The notes: generated by a model from the letters alone, not told the origin. Shown: positions 25,333 through 34,668, counted from the first letter of the stretch. The stretch: 64,000 nucleotides of DNA from Vineibacter terrae (GCF_008039615.1 NZ_VDUZ01000019.1:1-64000), one strand, 5' to 3'. Numbers and translations are program-made.

Positions 25333-25526
25333 AAAGTTAAATATAGCCAATATCAATTTGAAAATCATGGATTTTTATCTTATTTCAGACTTCTTACCAT
25401 ATTGGTTCAAATTCTATCTTTCTATGCGCGTCCCCATGGGGTAAATGTATTGCATATTTTCAGGTTACCGCATGGTGCCTGGTCGATTTTAAAGCGTGTG
25501 ATTTTAATCATCGATGGGGGCCTATA
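25333..25526. other. AT-rich intergenic region
   Basis: A 194-base gap that is strikingly AT-rich for this window (for example AATATAGCCAATATCAATTTG near 25339-25359). It contains the promoter of the pseudo-receiver gene at 25527. A short inverted pair TAACTT/AAAGTTA near 25325-25340 overlaps the end of the upstream gene. Confidence 0.45.
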
Positions 25527-26018
25527 GTGCGCCGGCATATCGTAGTCGTGGCCGATGACGACTTGGCCCGTCGCCAGGAAACAGTGGCAGCGTTGCAGGC
25601 CAGCAATATCGAAGCCTATCCGCCGCCGCCGGATGACAAGACACCCGAAAAGCCGGTCATGGACCTGATCCGCGAGCTGCGGCCGCGCATCGTGGTGTGC
25701 CGGCCGAGCGCGGCCGGGGTGTCGATGTTCTACCCGCTGCGCAGCCTGAAAGAGCCGCCGATGGTCATCGTGCTGTCGAGCAGCGCGTCGGCCAAGGATG
25801 AGGTGCACTACATCGATCGCCTGATCATCGCCTCGATCCGCGCCCCGGTGCGGATGGCTGCGCTGTGCCAGTTCATCCGCACGGCGCTCACCATCAACGC
25901 CCGCCTCGACGACCCCGAGGACCAGTCGACAGCCGAGATCGTGATCCACCCCGCGGTCGGACGTTTCACCGACCCCATCCTGCGCATGGCGCGCCCGCGC
26001 ACCGAGCCGGCAGCGTAG
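25527..26018 (+). CDS. Degenerate receiver-like protein
   Basis: A 163-residue protein starting with GTG, preceded by GGGGG at 8 bases. Its first 120 residues follow the receiver pattern: strand beta1 RHIVVVADDD with the acidic cluster at 10-12, beta3 RPRIVVCRP, beta4 MVIVLSSSAS and beta5 LIIASIRAP. The phosphoacceptor aspartate after beta3 is absent (Cys/Arg instead) and the conserved lysine of beta5 is replaced (IRAP for KP). It therefore probably works without phosphorylation, as in atypical response regulators. The last 40 residues have no recognisable output domain. No kinase is adjacent. Confidence 0.6.
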   Translation: MRRHIVVVADDDLARRQETVAALQASNIEAYPPPPDDKTPEKPVMDLIRELRPRIVVCRPSAAGVSMFYPLRSLKEPPMVIVLSSSASAKDEVHYIDRLIIASIRAPVRMAALCQFIRTALTINARLDDPEDQSTAEIVIHPAVGRFTDPILRMARPRTEPAA

Positions 26019-26107
26019 GAACACGAGACAGCGACGCCGCCTTTTCCTTCTCTCGACACCAGCCGGGCGCTGCGGCAGGTTCGGACGGCTCGAACCGAAT
26101 CTGACCG

Positions 26108-26653
26108 ATGCCCCTGCCCTTGCTGATCCGCGACTCGCGCGACACCGACATTCCCATCATCACCGGCATCTATGGCCATCATGTGCGCCATGGCCTGGCC
26201 TCGTTCGAGGAAGAGGCGCCATCGCTCGGCGAGATGGGACGCCGCCGTGCCGACATGCTGGATAAGGGCTATCCCTACATCGTGGCCGAGCGGCACGGAC
26301 GGGTTGTCGGCTACGCCTATGCCGCCGCCTACCGCTTGCGGCCGGCCTACCGCTTCGCCGTCGAGAACTCGATCTATATCGACCAGGCCGACCGCGGCGG
26401 CGGCATCGGCTCGGCCCTGCTGCCGGCGCTGATCGAGCGCTGCGCGGCCCGCGGATACCGCCAGATGATCGCCGTCATCGGCGACAGCGCCAATGCCGCC
26501 TCGATCGCCCTGCACGCCAAGTTCGGCTTCCGGACCGTGGGCACGTTCACATCGATCGGCTGGAAGCACGGCCGCTGGGTCGACAGCGTGCTGATGCAGC
26601 GCGCCCTGGGCGACGGCGATGCCTCGGCGCCGCCGGAACGGCCTGACCGTTGA
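26108..26653 (+). CDS. GNAT acetyltransferase, phosphinothricin acetyltransferase-like
   Basis: A 181-residue N-acetyltransferase. The acetyl-CoA loop (RGGGIGSALLPALIERC, about residues 97-113) and the following strand-helix (MIAVIGDSANAASIALHAKFGFRTVGTF) match the PAT/Bar and MddA-type subgroup, as does the start (IRDSRDTDIPIITGIYGHHV). Such enzymes acetylate phosphinothricin, methionine sulfone or sulfoximine, and sometimes unknown amines. The ATG at 26108 is the first that keeps the family N-terminus. It is convergent with the LacI gene across the family C repeat. Confidence 0.88.
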   Translation: MPLPLLIRDSRDTDIPIITGIYGHHVRHGLASFEEEAPSLGEMGRRRADMLDKGYPYIVAERHGRVVGYAYAAAYRLRPAYRFAVENSIYIDQADRGGGIGSALLPALIERCAARGYRQMIAVIGDSANAASIALHAKFGFRTVGTFTSIGWKHGRWVDSVLMQRALGDGDASAPPERPDR

Positions 26654-26672
26654 GCATGCCCGGAGCGGGGGC

Positions 26673-26833
26673 GTCTCGCCCATAGGCGCTGACTTTGACG
26701 CACGATTGCGCGGACGGACCGCGCGGCTCCTGCCGCGCTCTTCGTCTTGTCGCGGCAATACCATGAGCGCGCCGGGAGGCGCGCGGTCCGGCACACGTCG
26801 CCGTAGGTCAAAATTCAGACCTATAGGCGAGAC
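26673..26833. repeat. Large inverted repeat with family C core, copy C1
   Basis: Outer arms GTCTCGCCCATAGG (26673-26686) and CCTATAGGCGAGAC (26820-26833) are complementary with one mismatch and extend inward imperfectly. An inner pair, CGGACCGCGCG (26715) and CGCGCGGTCCG (26780), is the family C signature. It lies between two convergent gene ends and could serve both as a transcript terminator. Confidence 0.75.
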
Positions 26834-26848
26834 GTCCGCGCCGCGGGC

Positions 26849-27871
26849 TCATGTCGTGGCGCGTTCGATGAGCTGCACGCCAAGATCGATGCGCTGGGCG
26901 CCGCCGCGCCGGCCGGCAATGGCGTCGAGCAGCAGGTCGGCGGCCCGGCGGCCGATCTCCAGGCCGCTGATGCGCACGGTGGTCAACGGCGGCACCATCT
27001 CGCGGGCCAGATCCTGGTCGCCGAGGCCGGCGATCGCCAGCCGCCCCGGCACCGCGATGCCGCGGCGCTGGCACTCCAGCAGCGCGCCGATGGCCAGCAC
27101 GTCGGTCGAGAAGAACAACGCGTCGGTCGGCCCGCCCTCGTCCAGGACCCGGCACAAGGCGTCGCGGCCATGCCCCAGCGTGCCGGGGCTGGGCACCGTG
27201 ACCGCCGGCAGCGGCGTCATGCCGGCGGCGCGCAAGGCGGCATCGAACCCGGCCTGCCGCGCCTTCGAGCGCGCGTCGGCACCGCCCACGAAGCGGACAT
27301 GGCGATAGCCGCGCGCGACGAAATGCTCGGCCACGACACGGCCGGCGGCCGCGTTCGAGAAGCCGACCACATGGTCGATCGGCCGCCGAACCATCTCCCA
27401 GGTCTGCACGATCGGGATCTTCGCCGCCGCCAGCAGCCGGCCGGTCGCGGCCGATAGCGGCGCGCCCACCAGCATCAGCGCGTCAGGCCGCCGCCCCAGC
27501 ATCGCCGTCACCAGGCTGCGCTCGCGTCCGGCATCGTAGCCGGTCTGGCCCAGCAGGATCGTGTAGCCCTCGCCTTCCAGCCGGTCCGACAGGCCCTGGA
27601 CCGTGTCGGCGAAGATCGAGTTCGCAATCGTCGGCACCACGGCCGCGATGATCCGGCTGCGGCTGCCCGCCAGCGCCCCCGCGGTCAGGTTCGGCACGTA
27701 GCCGATCCGGCGCACAGCCTCCATCACGGCCTGCCGGGTCGGCGCCGCCACGGCATCGGGCGTGTTCAGCACCCGGCTGACGGTGACCAGGGACACGCCG
27801 GCCAGCCGTGCCACGTCTTCCATGCGCGGGCGCCCGGTGGGCACAGCCCGCGTTCGGGTTTTCGGTTTCAT
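26849..27871 (-). CDS. LacI family transcriptional regulator
   Basis: A 340-residue repressor. The N-terminal HTH (MEDVARLAGVSLVTVSRVLN, residues about 17-36) and the hinge-proximal RRIGYVPNLTAGAL are classic LacI/GalR. The remainder is a periplasmic-binding-protein-like effector domain. ATG 27871 is preferred to an upstream TTG. Two matching operator palindromes lie in the 107-base gap to the divergent PhyH gene. It very probably controls the PhyH-MHS operon and perhaps dgoK-dgoA. The effector is likely a sugar acid or a keto-deoxy derivative. Confidence 0.93.
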   Translation of the reverse strand: MKPKTRTRAVPTGRPRMEDVARLAGVSLVTVSRVLNTPDAVAAPTRQAVMEAVRRIGYVPNLTAGALAGSRSRIIAAVVPTIANSIFADTVQGLSDRLEGEGYTILLGQTGYDAGRERSLVTAMLGRRPDALMLVGAPLSAATGRLLAAAKIPIVQTWEMVRRPIDHVVGFSNAAAGRVVAEHFVARGYRHVRFVGGADARSKARQAGFDAALRAAGMTPLPAVTVPSPGTLGHGRDALCRVLDEGGPTDALFFSTDVLAIGALLECQRRGIAVPGRLAIAGLGDQDLAREMVPPLTTVRISGLEIGRRAADLLLDAIAGRRGGAQRIDLGVQLIERATT

Positions 27872-27932
27872 GGCGCCACTCAAGCACGACCACCGATCGC
27901 CAGACAGTGGGCAGCATGGCGCAGCTTGACAA

Positions 27933-27946
27933 TGAAAGCGCTTCCA
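27933..27946. promoter_or_regulatory. LacI-type operator O1
   Basis: TGAAAGCGCTTCCA has the AAGCGCTT core typical of LacI/GalR operators. Its centre is 21 bases (two helical turns) from that of O2, of which it is the exact inverted complement. It lies between the divergent LacI regulator and PhyH genes. Confidence 0.8.
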
Positions 27947-27953
27947 CCGACCA

Positions 27954-27967
27954 TGGAAGCGCTTTCA
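27954..27967. promoter_or_regulatory. LacI-type operator O2
   Basis: TGGAAGCGCTTTCA is the reverse complement of O1. It ends 11 bases before the PhyH start codon, so repressor binding would block that promoter or its ribosome-site region. Two in-phase sites suggest cooperative binding by one or two dimers. Confidence 0.8.
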
Positions 27968-27978
27968 TAGGAACGGCC

Positions 27979-28854
27979 ATGATTTCGCAGCACGACATCG
28001 AGATCTATCGGCGTGACGGCTATCTCGTCGTCCCCGATGTCCTGAACACCGGCGAGCTGCGCGCGCTGCAGGCGGTGATCGACGACTGGATCGCGCGCGC
28101 CGCGTCAGTTGACCGGCACGACGATGTCTACGACCTGGAGCCGTCGCACACCCGGGCGCAGCCGCGCGTGCGGCGCATCAAGACGCCGCACAAGATCGAC
28201 CGGCGCTTCAACGACCTGGTGCGCCACCCCAACGTGGTGGCGATCCTGTCGCGGCTGATCGGCCCCGACCTGCGGCTGCACGGCTCGAAGCTGAACATGA
28301 AGGCGCCGCGCTATGGCTCGCCGGTCGAGTGGCATCAGGATTGGGCCTTCTACCCGCACACCAACGACGACATCCTGGCGATCGGCGTGATGCTCGACGA
28401 CATGGAGCTCAGCAACGGTCCGCTGCTGGTGGTGCCGGGCTCGCATAAGGGTCCCATCTTCGACCACCACGCCGGCGGCGCCTTCTGCGGCGCCATCGCC
28501 CCCGAGGCGATCGCCGACGAAGCCCGCCGCGCCGTGCCGCTGACGGGCCGGGCCGGATCCATGTCGTTCCATCACGTGCGGCTGCTGCATGGATCGGCGC
28601 TCAACACGTCGAACCGGCGGCGCCAGCTTCTGCTCTACGAGGTCGCCGCTGCCGATGCCTGGCCGCTGATGGGCGTCGCCAACCTGGCGGAGTTCGACAG
28701 CCGCATGGTCGCGGGCGAGCGCACGATCACGCCGCGCGTGACGCCCGTGCCGGTGCGCATGCCGCTGCCGCCGGCCGCGCACCAGGGCTCGATCTACGAG
28801 AACCAGACCGGCAGCCGGCAGCGCTTCTTCGCCACCGCCGAGGCGGTGGGCTGA
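27979..28854 (+). CDS. Phytanoyl-CoA dioxygenase (PhyH) family protein
   Basis: A non-haem Fe(II)/2-oxoglutarate-dependent oxygenase of 291 residues. The facial triad is visible: His119-x-Asp121 (VEWHQDWAF) and distal His204 (RLLHGSALN); an arginine near 213-215 would bind 2-oxoglutarate. The ATG at 27979 has AGGAA upstream and lies just after the LacI operators. It is followed by a family C repeat and an MHS-type transporter, and a keto-deoxy-sugar kinase/aldolase pair lies beyond. It may hydroxylate or demethylate an imported compound. The substrate is unknown. Confidence 0.88.
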   Translation: MISQHDIEIYRRDGYLVVPDVLNTGELRALQAVIDDWIARAASVDRHDDVYDLEPSHTRAQPRVRRIKTPHKIDRRFNDLVRHPNVVAILSRLIGPDLRLHGSKLNMKAPRYGSPVEWHQDWAFYPHTNDDILAIGVMLDDMELSNGPLLVVPGSHKGPIFDHHAGGAFCGAIAPEAIADEARRAVPLTGRAGSMSFHHVRLLHGSALNTSNRRRQLLLYEVAAADAWPLMGVANLAEFDSRMVAGERTITPRVTPVPVRMPLPPAAHQGSIYENQTGSRQRFFATAEAVG

Positions 28855-28870
28855 AAATATTCTCGCTTGC

Positions 28871-28970
28871 TCGGACCGCGCGCCTCCTGGCGCGCATCGG
28901 CGCGTGAGCGCCGATCTTCGATTTCCGCTCCGCTGCGAGCGAAATGCGGGCCGGGAGGCCCGCGTTCCGA
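28871..28970. repeat. Family C inverted repeat, copy C2
   Basis: It begins TCGGACCGCGCGCCTCCTGG and ends GGGAGGCCCGCGTTCCGA, with internal GCATCGGCGCG and GCTGCGAGCGAAAT blocks shared with C4. It lies between the PhyH gene and the transporter gene, within the likely operon. Confidence 0.75.
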
Positions 28971-29005
28971 AACAACCAACGACAATGCACAAAAGGAGGA
29001 AACGG

Positions 29006-30331
29006 ATGGCAATGGCAACCGCTGGGGCCGCCGGCATGGCCGCGGGCCAGAGCCGGACCCGGGTGATCCTGGCTTCGGCGATCGGCTCGGCGCTGGAGTG
29101 GTACGACTTCTTCATCTACGGCATGGCCGCGGCGCTGGTCTTCGGCGAGCTGTTCTTCCCCAGGAGCGACCCCACCGTGGGCACGCTGCTGGCGTTCGCG
29201 ACCTTCGGCGTCGGGTTCTTCGCGCGGCCGGTAGGCGGCCTCGTCTTCGGCCATTTCGGCGACAAGATCGGCCGCAAGCCGATGCTGGTGATCACGCTGC
29301 TGCTGGTGGGCTTCGGCACCATGCTGATCGGCTTCCTGCCGACCTATGAGCAGGTCGGCATCTGGGCGCCGATCCTGCTGATCGTCCTGCGGCTGATCCA
29401 GGGCTTCGGCGCCGGCGCCGAGTACGGTGGCGCCGTGATCCTGCTGGTCGAGAGCGCGCCACACGGCAAGCGCGGCTTCTGGGGCAGCTGGGCGCCGATC
29501 GGGGTCAGCGTCGGCAACCTGCTGGCGGCCGGCGTCTTCTATCTCGTGTCGGAGCTGCCGCGCGAGCAGCTGCTGAGCTGGGGCTGGCGTGTCCCCTTCC
29601 TGGTCAGCATCGTGCTGATCGTGGTCGGCCTCTACATCCGCTCGAACATCATGGAGACGCCGGTCTTCACCGAGGCGGTGGCCAAGCGCAAGCCCGAGAA
29701 GGCGCCGGTATGGCAGGCCATCAGCCGCCAGCCCCGCAACTTCTTCGTGCTGGTCGGGGCCCGCATCGCCGAGAACGGCCTTGGCTATCTCATCCCCGTG
29801 TTCGGCCTGAACTATGTCGTGAACACGCTGGGCGTGCCGCGCTCCACGGCGCTGACCGCGCTGATGGTGGCTTTCGGCGTCGAGCTGGTGGCCCTGCTCG
29901 CCTTCTCGATGCTGTCGGACCGCATCGGGCGGCGGCCGGTCTACATCTTCGGGGCGCTGTTCTCGGCGGCGCTGGCCTTCCCGTTCTTCTGGCTGGTCGG
30001 CACCAAGGAGGCGTACCTCATCGCCATCGCCTTCATCCTGGCGCGCGCGGTCGGCACCGCGGCGATGTTCGGGCCGCAGGCAGCCTACTTCGCCGAGCTG
30101 TTCGGCCCCAAGCGGCGCTTCAGCGGCTTCGCCTTCGCGCGCGAGCTGGGGTCGATCATCGCCGGCGGCCCGGCACCGTTCCTCGCCGCCTATTTCGTGC
30201 TGCTGGCCGGCGGACAGACCTGGGCCGTGTCGCTGTACATGATCGTGCTGTCGCTGATCACCGCAATCGCCGTCTGGATGGGACCGGAGACCTATCGCGA
30301 CGACATCAGCCAGGACGCGTCGGCGCGGTAG
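29006..30331 (+). CDS. MFS transporter, metabolite:H+ symporter (MHS) family
   Basis: A 441-residue inner-membrane symporter with about 12 hydrophobic segments. MHS-type hallmarks are GSALEWYDFFIYG (residues about 22-34), ARPVGGLVFGHFGDKIGRK (motif A) and GFGAGAEYGGAV. The start at 29006 follows a perfect AAAAGGAGGA. Relatives carry shikimate, citrate, proline/betaine or alpha-ketoglutarate. Together with the PhyH, DgoK and DgoA genes it suggests uptake of an organic or sugar acid. It converges with dgoA across a family C repeat. Confidence 0.92.
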   Translation: MAMATAGAAGMAAGQSRTRVILASAIGSALEWYDFFIYGMAAALVFGELFFPRSDPTVGTLLAFATFGVGFFARPVGGLVFGHFGDKIGRKPMLVITLLLVGFGTMLIGFLPTYEQVGIWAPILLIVLRLIQGFGAGAEYGGAVILLVESAPHGKRGFWGSWAPIGVSVGNLLAAGVFYLVSELPREQLLSWGWRVPFLVSIVLIVVGLYIRSNIMETPVFTEAVAKRKPEKAPVWQAISRQPRNFFVLVGARIAENGLGYLIPVFGLNYVVNTLGVPRSTALTALMVAFGVELVALLAFSMLSDRIGRRPVYIFGALFSAALAFPFFWLVGTKEAYLIAIAFILARAVGTAAMFGPQAAYFAELFGPKRRFSGFAFARELGSIIAGGPAPFLAAYFVLLAGGQTWAVSLYMIVLSLITAIAVWMGPETYRDDISQDASAR

Positions 30332-30340
30332 CGCCTTGCT

Positions 30341-30462
30341 TCGGACCGCGCACGTCCACGCGCGCATCGGCGCGGCGCGCCGACAAATGTCGCCCTACGC
30401 TTTCGCTTCGGGCGAATGAGGGCGCTCCGGGCGAATGCGGGCGTGGACGCCCGCGGTCCAAA
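30341..30462. repeat. Family C inverted repeat, copy C3
   Basis: Arms TCGGACCGCGCACGTCCACG and GCGTGGACGCCCGCGGTCC, with an internal CGCATCGGCGCG block. It lies between the convergent transporter and dgoA genes and could end both transcripts. Confidence 0.8.
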
Positions 30463-30470
30463 GACAGGCT

Positions 30471-31124
30471 TCAGCGCCGCAGCGCCCGCGCGGCGTCGAT
30501 CAGGACGCCGGCGCGGCGCGTGACGTCGGCGGCGGTGGCGCCCGGCTTGTAGAGCGCCGAGCCGATGCCGAAGCCGTCGGCGCCGGCCGCCCAATAGGCC
30601 GGCATGGTCGCCTCGCTGACGCCGCCAACCGGGACCATCAGCACGTCGCGAGGAAAGACGGCGCGCAGCGCCTTGAGCACCGCGGGCGTCAGCATCTCGC
30701 CGGGAAACAGCTTGAGCGCCTCGGCGCCGGCCGCCAGGGCGGCGAAGCCTTCGGTCGGCGTCGCGACGCCGGGCGCGCAGACGAGGCCGCGCGCCCGGGC
30801 GTGGCGCACCACGGCCAGATCGGCATGCGGCATCACGATCAGCCGGCCGCCGGCCGCCGCCACCTGATCGACCTCGGCGGTGGTCATGACGGTGCCCGCC
30901 CCGACCAGGGCGGTCGGATGCGCCGCCGCCAGCCGCCGGATGCTGTCGATGGGTTGCGGCGAGTTCAGCGGCACCTCGAGCACGGTGAACCCGGCACCGA
31001 CCAGCGCCGCGCCGATGGCCGGCGCCTCGGCCGGAGTGAGGCCGCGCAGGATGGCGATCAGCGGACAGGCGGCGAGCGCCGTGCGCAGGTCGGGGCTCGC
31101 AGGCAGTGGCGTGGCGGCGGTCAT
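30471..31124 (-). CDS. dgoA: 2-dehydro-3-deoxy-6-phosphogalactonate aldolase
   Basis: A class I aldolase of 217 residues that splits KDPGal into pyruvate and glyceraldehyde-3-phosphate. The match to DgoA is strong: LIAILRGLTPAEA near the start, Glu50 in VLEVPLNSP, GAGTVM, and the Schiff-base Lys138 in ALKLFP. The ATG at 31124 overlaps the dgoK stop (ATGA). It works after DgoK in the De Ley-Doudoroff galactose/galactonate route. A closely related KDPG-type specificity cannot be excluded. Confidence 0.92.
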   Translation of the reverse strand: MTAATPLPASPDLRTALAACPLIAILRGLTPAEAPAIGAALVGAGFTVLEVPLNSPQPIDSIRRLAAAHPTALVGAGTVMTTAEVDQVAAAGGRLIVMPHADLAVVRHARARGLVCAPGVATPTEGFAALAAGAEALKLFPGEMLTPAVLKALRAVFPRDVLMVPVGGVSEATMPAYWAAGADGFGIGSALYKPGATAADVTRRAGVLIDAARALRR

Positions 31125-32083
31125 GCGCCGATCATGCCCGCGGCACGCGCCAGAAGCCACAGGCCGCGCGGCGTCACATCGGCATCGGCGCTGCGCGCGG
31201 CGATGCCGGCCATGGCGAGCACGTGCGCGTAGCGCTGGCACAGCACCGCATCGCCGATCAGCGTGGCGCCGGACACGCCCTCGCCTGCCCGCCCGGCCTC
31301 GCGCGCGGCGCGGACCTCCGACCCGATCAGCAGGCCCGAGAGGAAGCTGGGCGCCGCCTGCGGCGCGAGCCGGCCGAACAAGCCACGCGTGCGCACGCCG
31401 AACAGGCGGCGCAGCAGCTCATGGCCATTGTCGAGCCCATCCCGGGCGCCGGCGTCGAAGGCGGCAGGATCGTGCCCCATCGATCCGTCCGCCGGCATCA
31501 TGCGGCCCAGGATCGAGTGCGCGCGCAGCACCGCGAACAGCTCGCCGGTCATGCATGTGGCAAACGCAACGATGCGGCCAGCCTCGACCCGCGCCCACTT
31601 GCTGTGCGTGCCCGGCAGGATGAACAGGCCATCCTTCTCACCGGCTTGCTGCGCGCCGAAGATCTGCGTCTCTTCGCCGCGCATGACGTCGATCATCGCA
31701 TCGGGCGCCTGCCACGACAGGCCGGGCACGATCGTGAGCACGGCATCCCGCACGCCGACCACGATGCAGCGGCCGCTGAGATCGGCAAAGCCGGCGGGGC
31801 ATGCCACGTAGGGCGCCTCGGCCCAGCCCTGACGGCTGCCGATCATGCCGGCGGCCAGCGCCGGCAGCGCCGGCCACTGGGCCCGCCATTCGGCCGTAAA
31901 CGCGCGGTAGGCGGCATCGAAACCGCCGTCAGGCACGGCCATAATGCCCTGCGCGCCGGCGCGTCGGTCGAGCACCGTGCCGTCAGGCGCCAGCAGCCAG
32001 CCACGCAGCGCGCTGGTGCCCCAGTCGATGGCGATCAGCGCGGCGCTCGCCGAGGCGGTCCTGGTGTTGTCGCCGGCAGTCAT
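31121..32083 (-). CDS. dgoK: 2-dehydro-3-deoxygalactonokinase
   Basis: A 320-residue kinase that phosphorylates 2-keto-3-deoxygalactonate at C6. The N-terminal IAIDWGTSALRGWLL is the phosphate-binding loop characteristic of DgoK. LPGTHSKW and GEETQIFG are further family blocks. ATG 32083 has AGGAG 5-9 bases upstream. It forms a two-gene operon with dgoA; no galactonate dehydratase gene is present in the window. The substrate of this pair presumably enters via the MHS transporter. Confidence 0.92.
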   Translation of the reverse strand: MTAGDNTRTASASAALIAIDWGTSALRGWLLAPDGTVLDRRAGAQGIMAVPDGGFDAAYRAFTAEWRAQWPALPALAAGMIGSRQGWAEAPYVACPAGFADLSGRCIVVGVRDAVLTIVPGLSWQAPDAMIDVMRGEETQIFGAQQAGEKDGLFILPGTHSKWARVEAGRIVAFATCMTGELFAVLRAHSILGRMMPADGSMGHDPAAFDAGARDGLDNGHELLRRLFGVRTRGLFGRLAPQAAPSFLSGLLIGSEVRAAREAGRAGEGVSGATLIGDAVLCQRYAHVLAMAGIAARSADADVTPRGLWLLARAAGMIGA

Positions 32084-32235
32084 GCAAGCTCCTGTTGCCG
32101 TGTCGGCTCCAACCATGGCCGCAGCGGCATCGCGGCGACAAGCGCCACGCCGAGCTGCCGGCCGCGCGATGCTAGACTCGGAGCCATGGTCTGCGGCACT
32201 TTGCGCCCCGATACCGGCGGAGCGTGGGGGTTGGC

Positions 32236-33216
<981 letters not shown>

Positions 33217-33222
33217 CGTCTT

Positions 33223-33275
33223 CACCTCTCCCGCAGGCGGGAGAGGTCGGCGCGCGAAGCGCGACGGGTGAGGGC
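33223..33275. repeat. Family A palindromic repeat, copy A4 (variant)
   Basis: CACCTCTCCCGC-AGGC-like hairpin CTCTCCCGC/GCGGGAGAG, then GTCGGCGCGCGAAGCGCGAC (second hairpin) and GGGTGAGGGCC. It is shorter than A3/A5 and lies just after the gene ending at 33216. Confidence 0.75.
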
Positions 33276-33300
33276 CTCACGCACGGCACCTCGTCCTTAA

Positions 33301-33364
33301 CCCCTCACCTTCCCATCGTGCTTCGCACGATGGGCCCCTTCCTCTCCCGCAAAGCGGGAGAGGA
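33301..33364. repeat. Family A palindromic repeat, copy A5
   Basis: CCCCTCACCTTCCCAT, hairpin CCCATCGTGC/GCACGATGGG, then CCCCTTCCTCTCCCGC and hairpin CTCTCCCGC/GCGGGAGAG. It has the same layout as A3. It is located at the 3' end of the MFS gene that ends at 33374. Confidence 0.85.
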
Positions 33365-33373
33365 GCAGGAGGC

Positions 33374-34564
33374 CTATTCCGCCGGCCTGGGCGCCGCGGC
33401 CTGCGCCACGGCGCGCTCGTCGGGCAGGAAGGACAATGCCACCAGCGCCACGGCGGCGACGCCGGCCAGCATCATCAGCAGGGTTGGAAAGCCGGCGGCC
33501 TTCACCGACGGGCCGATCAGGGCGACGACGATCGAGCTGATGCCGAAGCCGATCGCCAGCCGCACGCCTGTCACGCGCGAGCGCAGCCGGTCGTCGATGT
33601 AGCGCACGATCATGGCGTCGGTGAACGGGATGGCGCCGAAGACGAAGACCATGAAGGCGATCACGGTGGCCAGCAGCGCCCAGCCCGTGGCATGGGCCGC
33701 GAGCATGAACAGCGGGATCTGGCACAGGATGATCGGCAGGTAGATCCACTTCAGGGGATAGCGGTCGATCAGCGCGCCGACCACGAGCTGGGCCAGCGAC
33801 GCGATCGCGAACACCGCCAGCAGCGCCACGCCCAGCGCCGTCGGGTTCTCGGCGAGCTCCTTGATGCCCGACTTGAGGAACTCGCCGTTGCTGTTGGTGG
33901 TGAAGTTGAAGACGATGCTGCCGGTGATGGCTGTTATGGTCATGATCAGGAACACCCGCGCCATGACCGAGGGCGGCAGCTCCAGGATCTTGGCCTTGCG
34001 CCGCGCCGGCGCCTCCTCCTCCCGCGGCACCACGACCGCGAAGGCGACCGCTGCCAGCAGGCAGATCACGCCGGGCACGACATAGGCCGTCTGCCAGCCG
34101 AAGCGCGTCGCCAGCCATACCGACACGCTGGCGCCCAGCGCGACCCCGAGATTGCCGACGAGGCCGTTGACCCCGATGGTGAAGCCCGGCTTCTTGGCCT
34201 TCTGCACCAGCATCGGGATGCCGACGGGATGGTAGATCGAGGCGAAGGCGCCCATCAGGGTCAGCGCCACGCCGATCTGCCACTTGTCCTGGCACAGCGC
34301 GATCAGCAGGCTGGAGACCCCCATGCCGGCGAAGAAGACGATCATCATGCTGCGCCGGCCCCACTGGTCGCCCAGCTTGCCCGACACGATCGAGCCGGCG
34401 CCGAACATGAACGAGGCGCCGAACGCATAGGGCGTCAGCTCCTTCCAGTCGGTGCCCCAGACGCCAGCCAGCACGCTCACCGTGTAGAGGAAGATCACCA
34501 GCACCCAGTGATCCATGGCGTGGCCGAGATTGAGCAGCAGCGCGGTCGGACTGGTGTTACGCAT
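33374..34564 (-). CDS. MFS transporter
   Basis: A 396-residue transporter with about 12 hydrophobic segments. The start (MRNTSPTALLLNLGHAMDHW) and GKLGDQWGRRS motif A resemble the fosmidomycin-resistance/CynX-type group. ATG 34564 has GGAGGAGG immediately upstream. It is divergent from an AraC regulator with a palindrome between them, the usual arrangement for an AraC-controlled exporter. The substrate cannot be inferred. Confidence 0.88.
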   Translation of the reverse strand: MRNTSPTALLLNLGHAMDHWVLVIFLYTVSVLAGVWGTDWKELTPYAFGASFMFGAGSIVSGKLGDQWGRRSMMIVFFAGMGVSSLLIALCQDKWQIGVALTLMGAFASIYHPVGIPMLVQKAKKPGFTIGVNGLVGNLGVALGASVSVWLATRFGWQTAYVVPGVICLLAAVAFAVVVPREEEAPARRKAKILELPPSVMARVFLIMTITAITGSIVFNFTTNSNGEFLKSGIKELAENPTALGVALLAVFAIASLAQLVVGALIDRYPLKWIYLPIILCQIPLFMLAAHATGWALLATVIAFMVFVFGAIPFTDAMIVRYIDDRLRSRVTGVRLAIGFGISSIVVALIGPSVKAAGFPTLLMMLAGVAAVALVALSFLPDERAVAQAAAPRPAE

Positions 34565-34651
34565 TGCCTCCTCCGGGCGCGGCGCCGGGGTCTGCCGCGA
34601 CTCGCTCGCAGCAGACTGTAGGCTGCCGCCGCTTGTCGCGCATGCTACAAA

Positions 34652-34668
34652 GCGACAATGATTGTCGC
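34652..34668. promoter_or_regulatory. 17-bp perfect palindrome, candidate AraC operator
   Basis: GCGACAAT-G-ATTGTCGC has perfect 8-base arms. A further TTGTCGC half-site is at 34633-34639. It lies in the 124-base gap between the divergent MFS and AraC genes, about 90 bases from the MFS start and 20 from the AraC start. AraC proteins normally bind direct or inverted half-sites like these. Confidence 0.65.
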
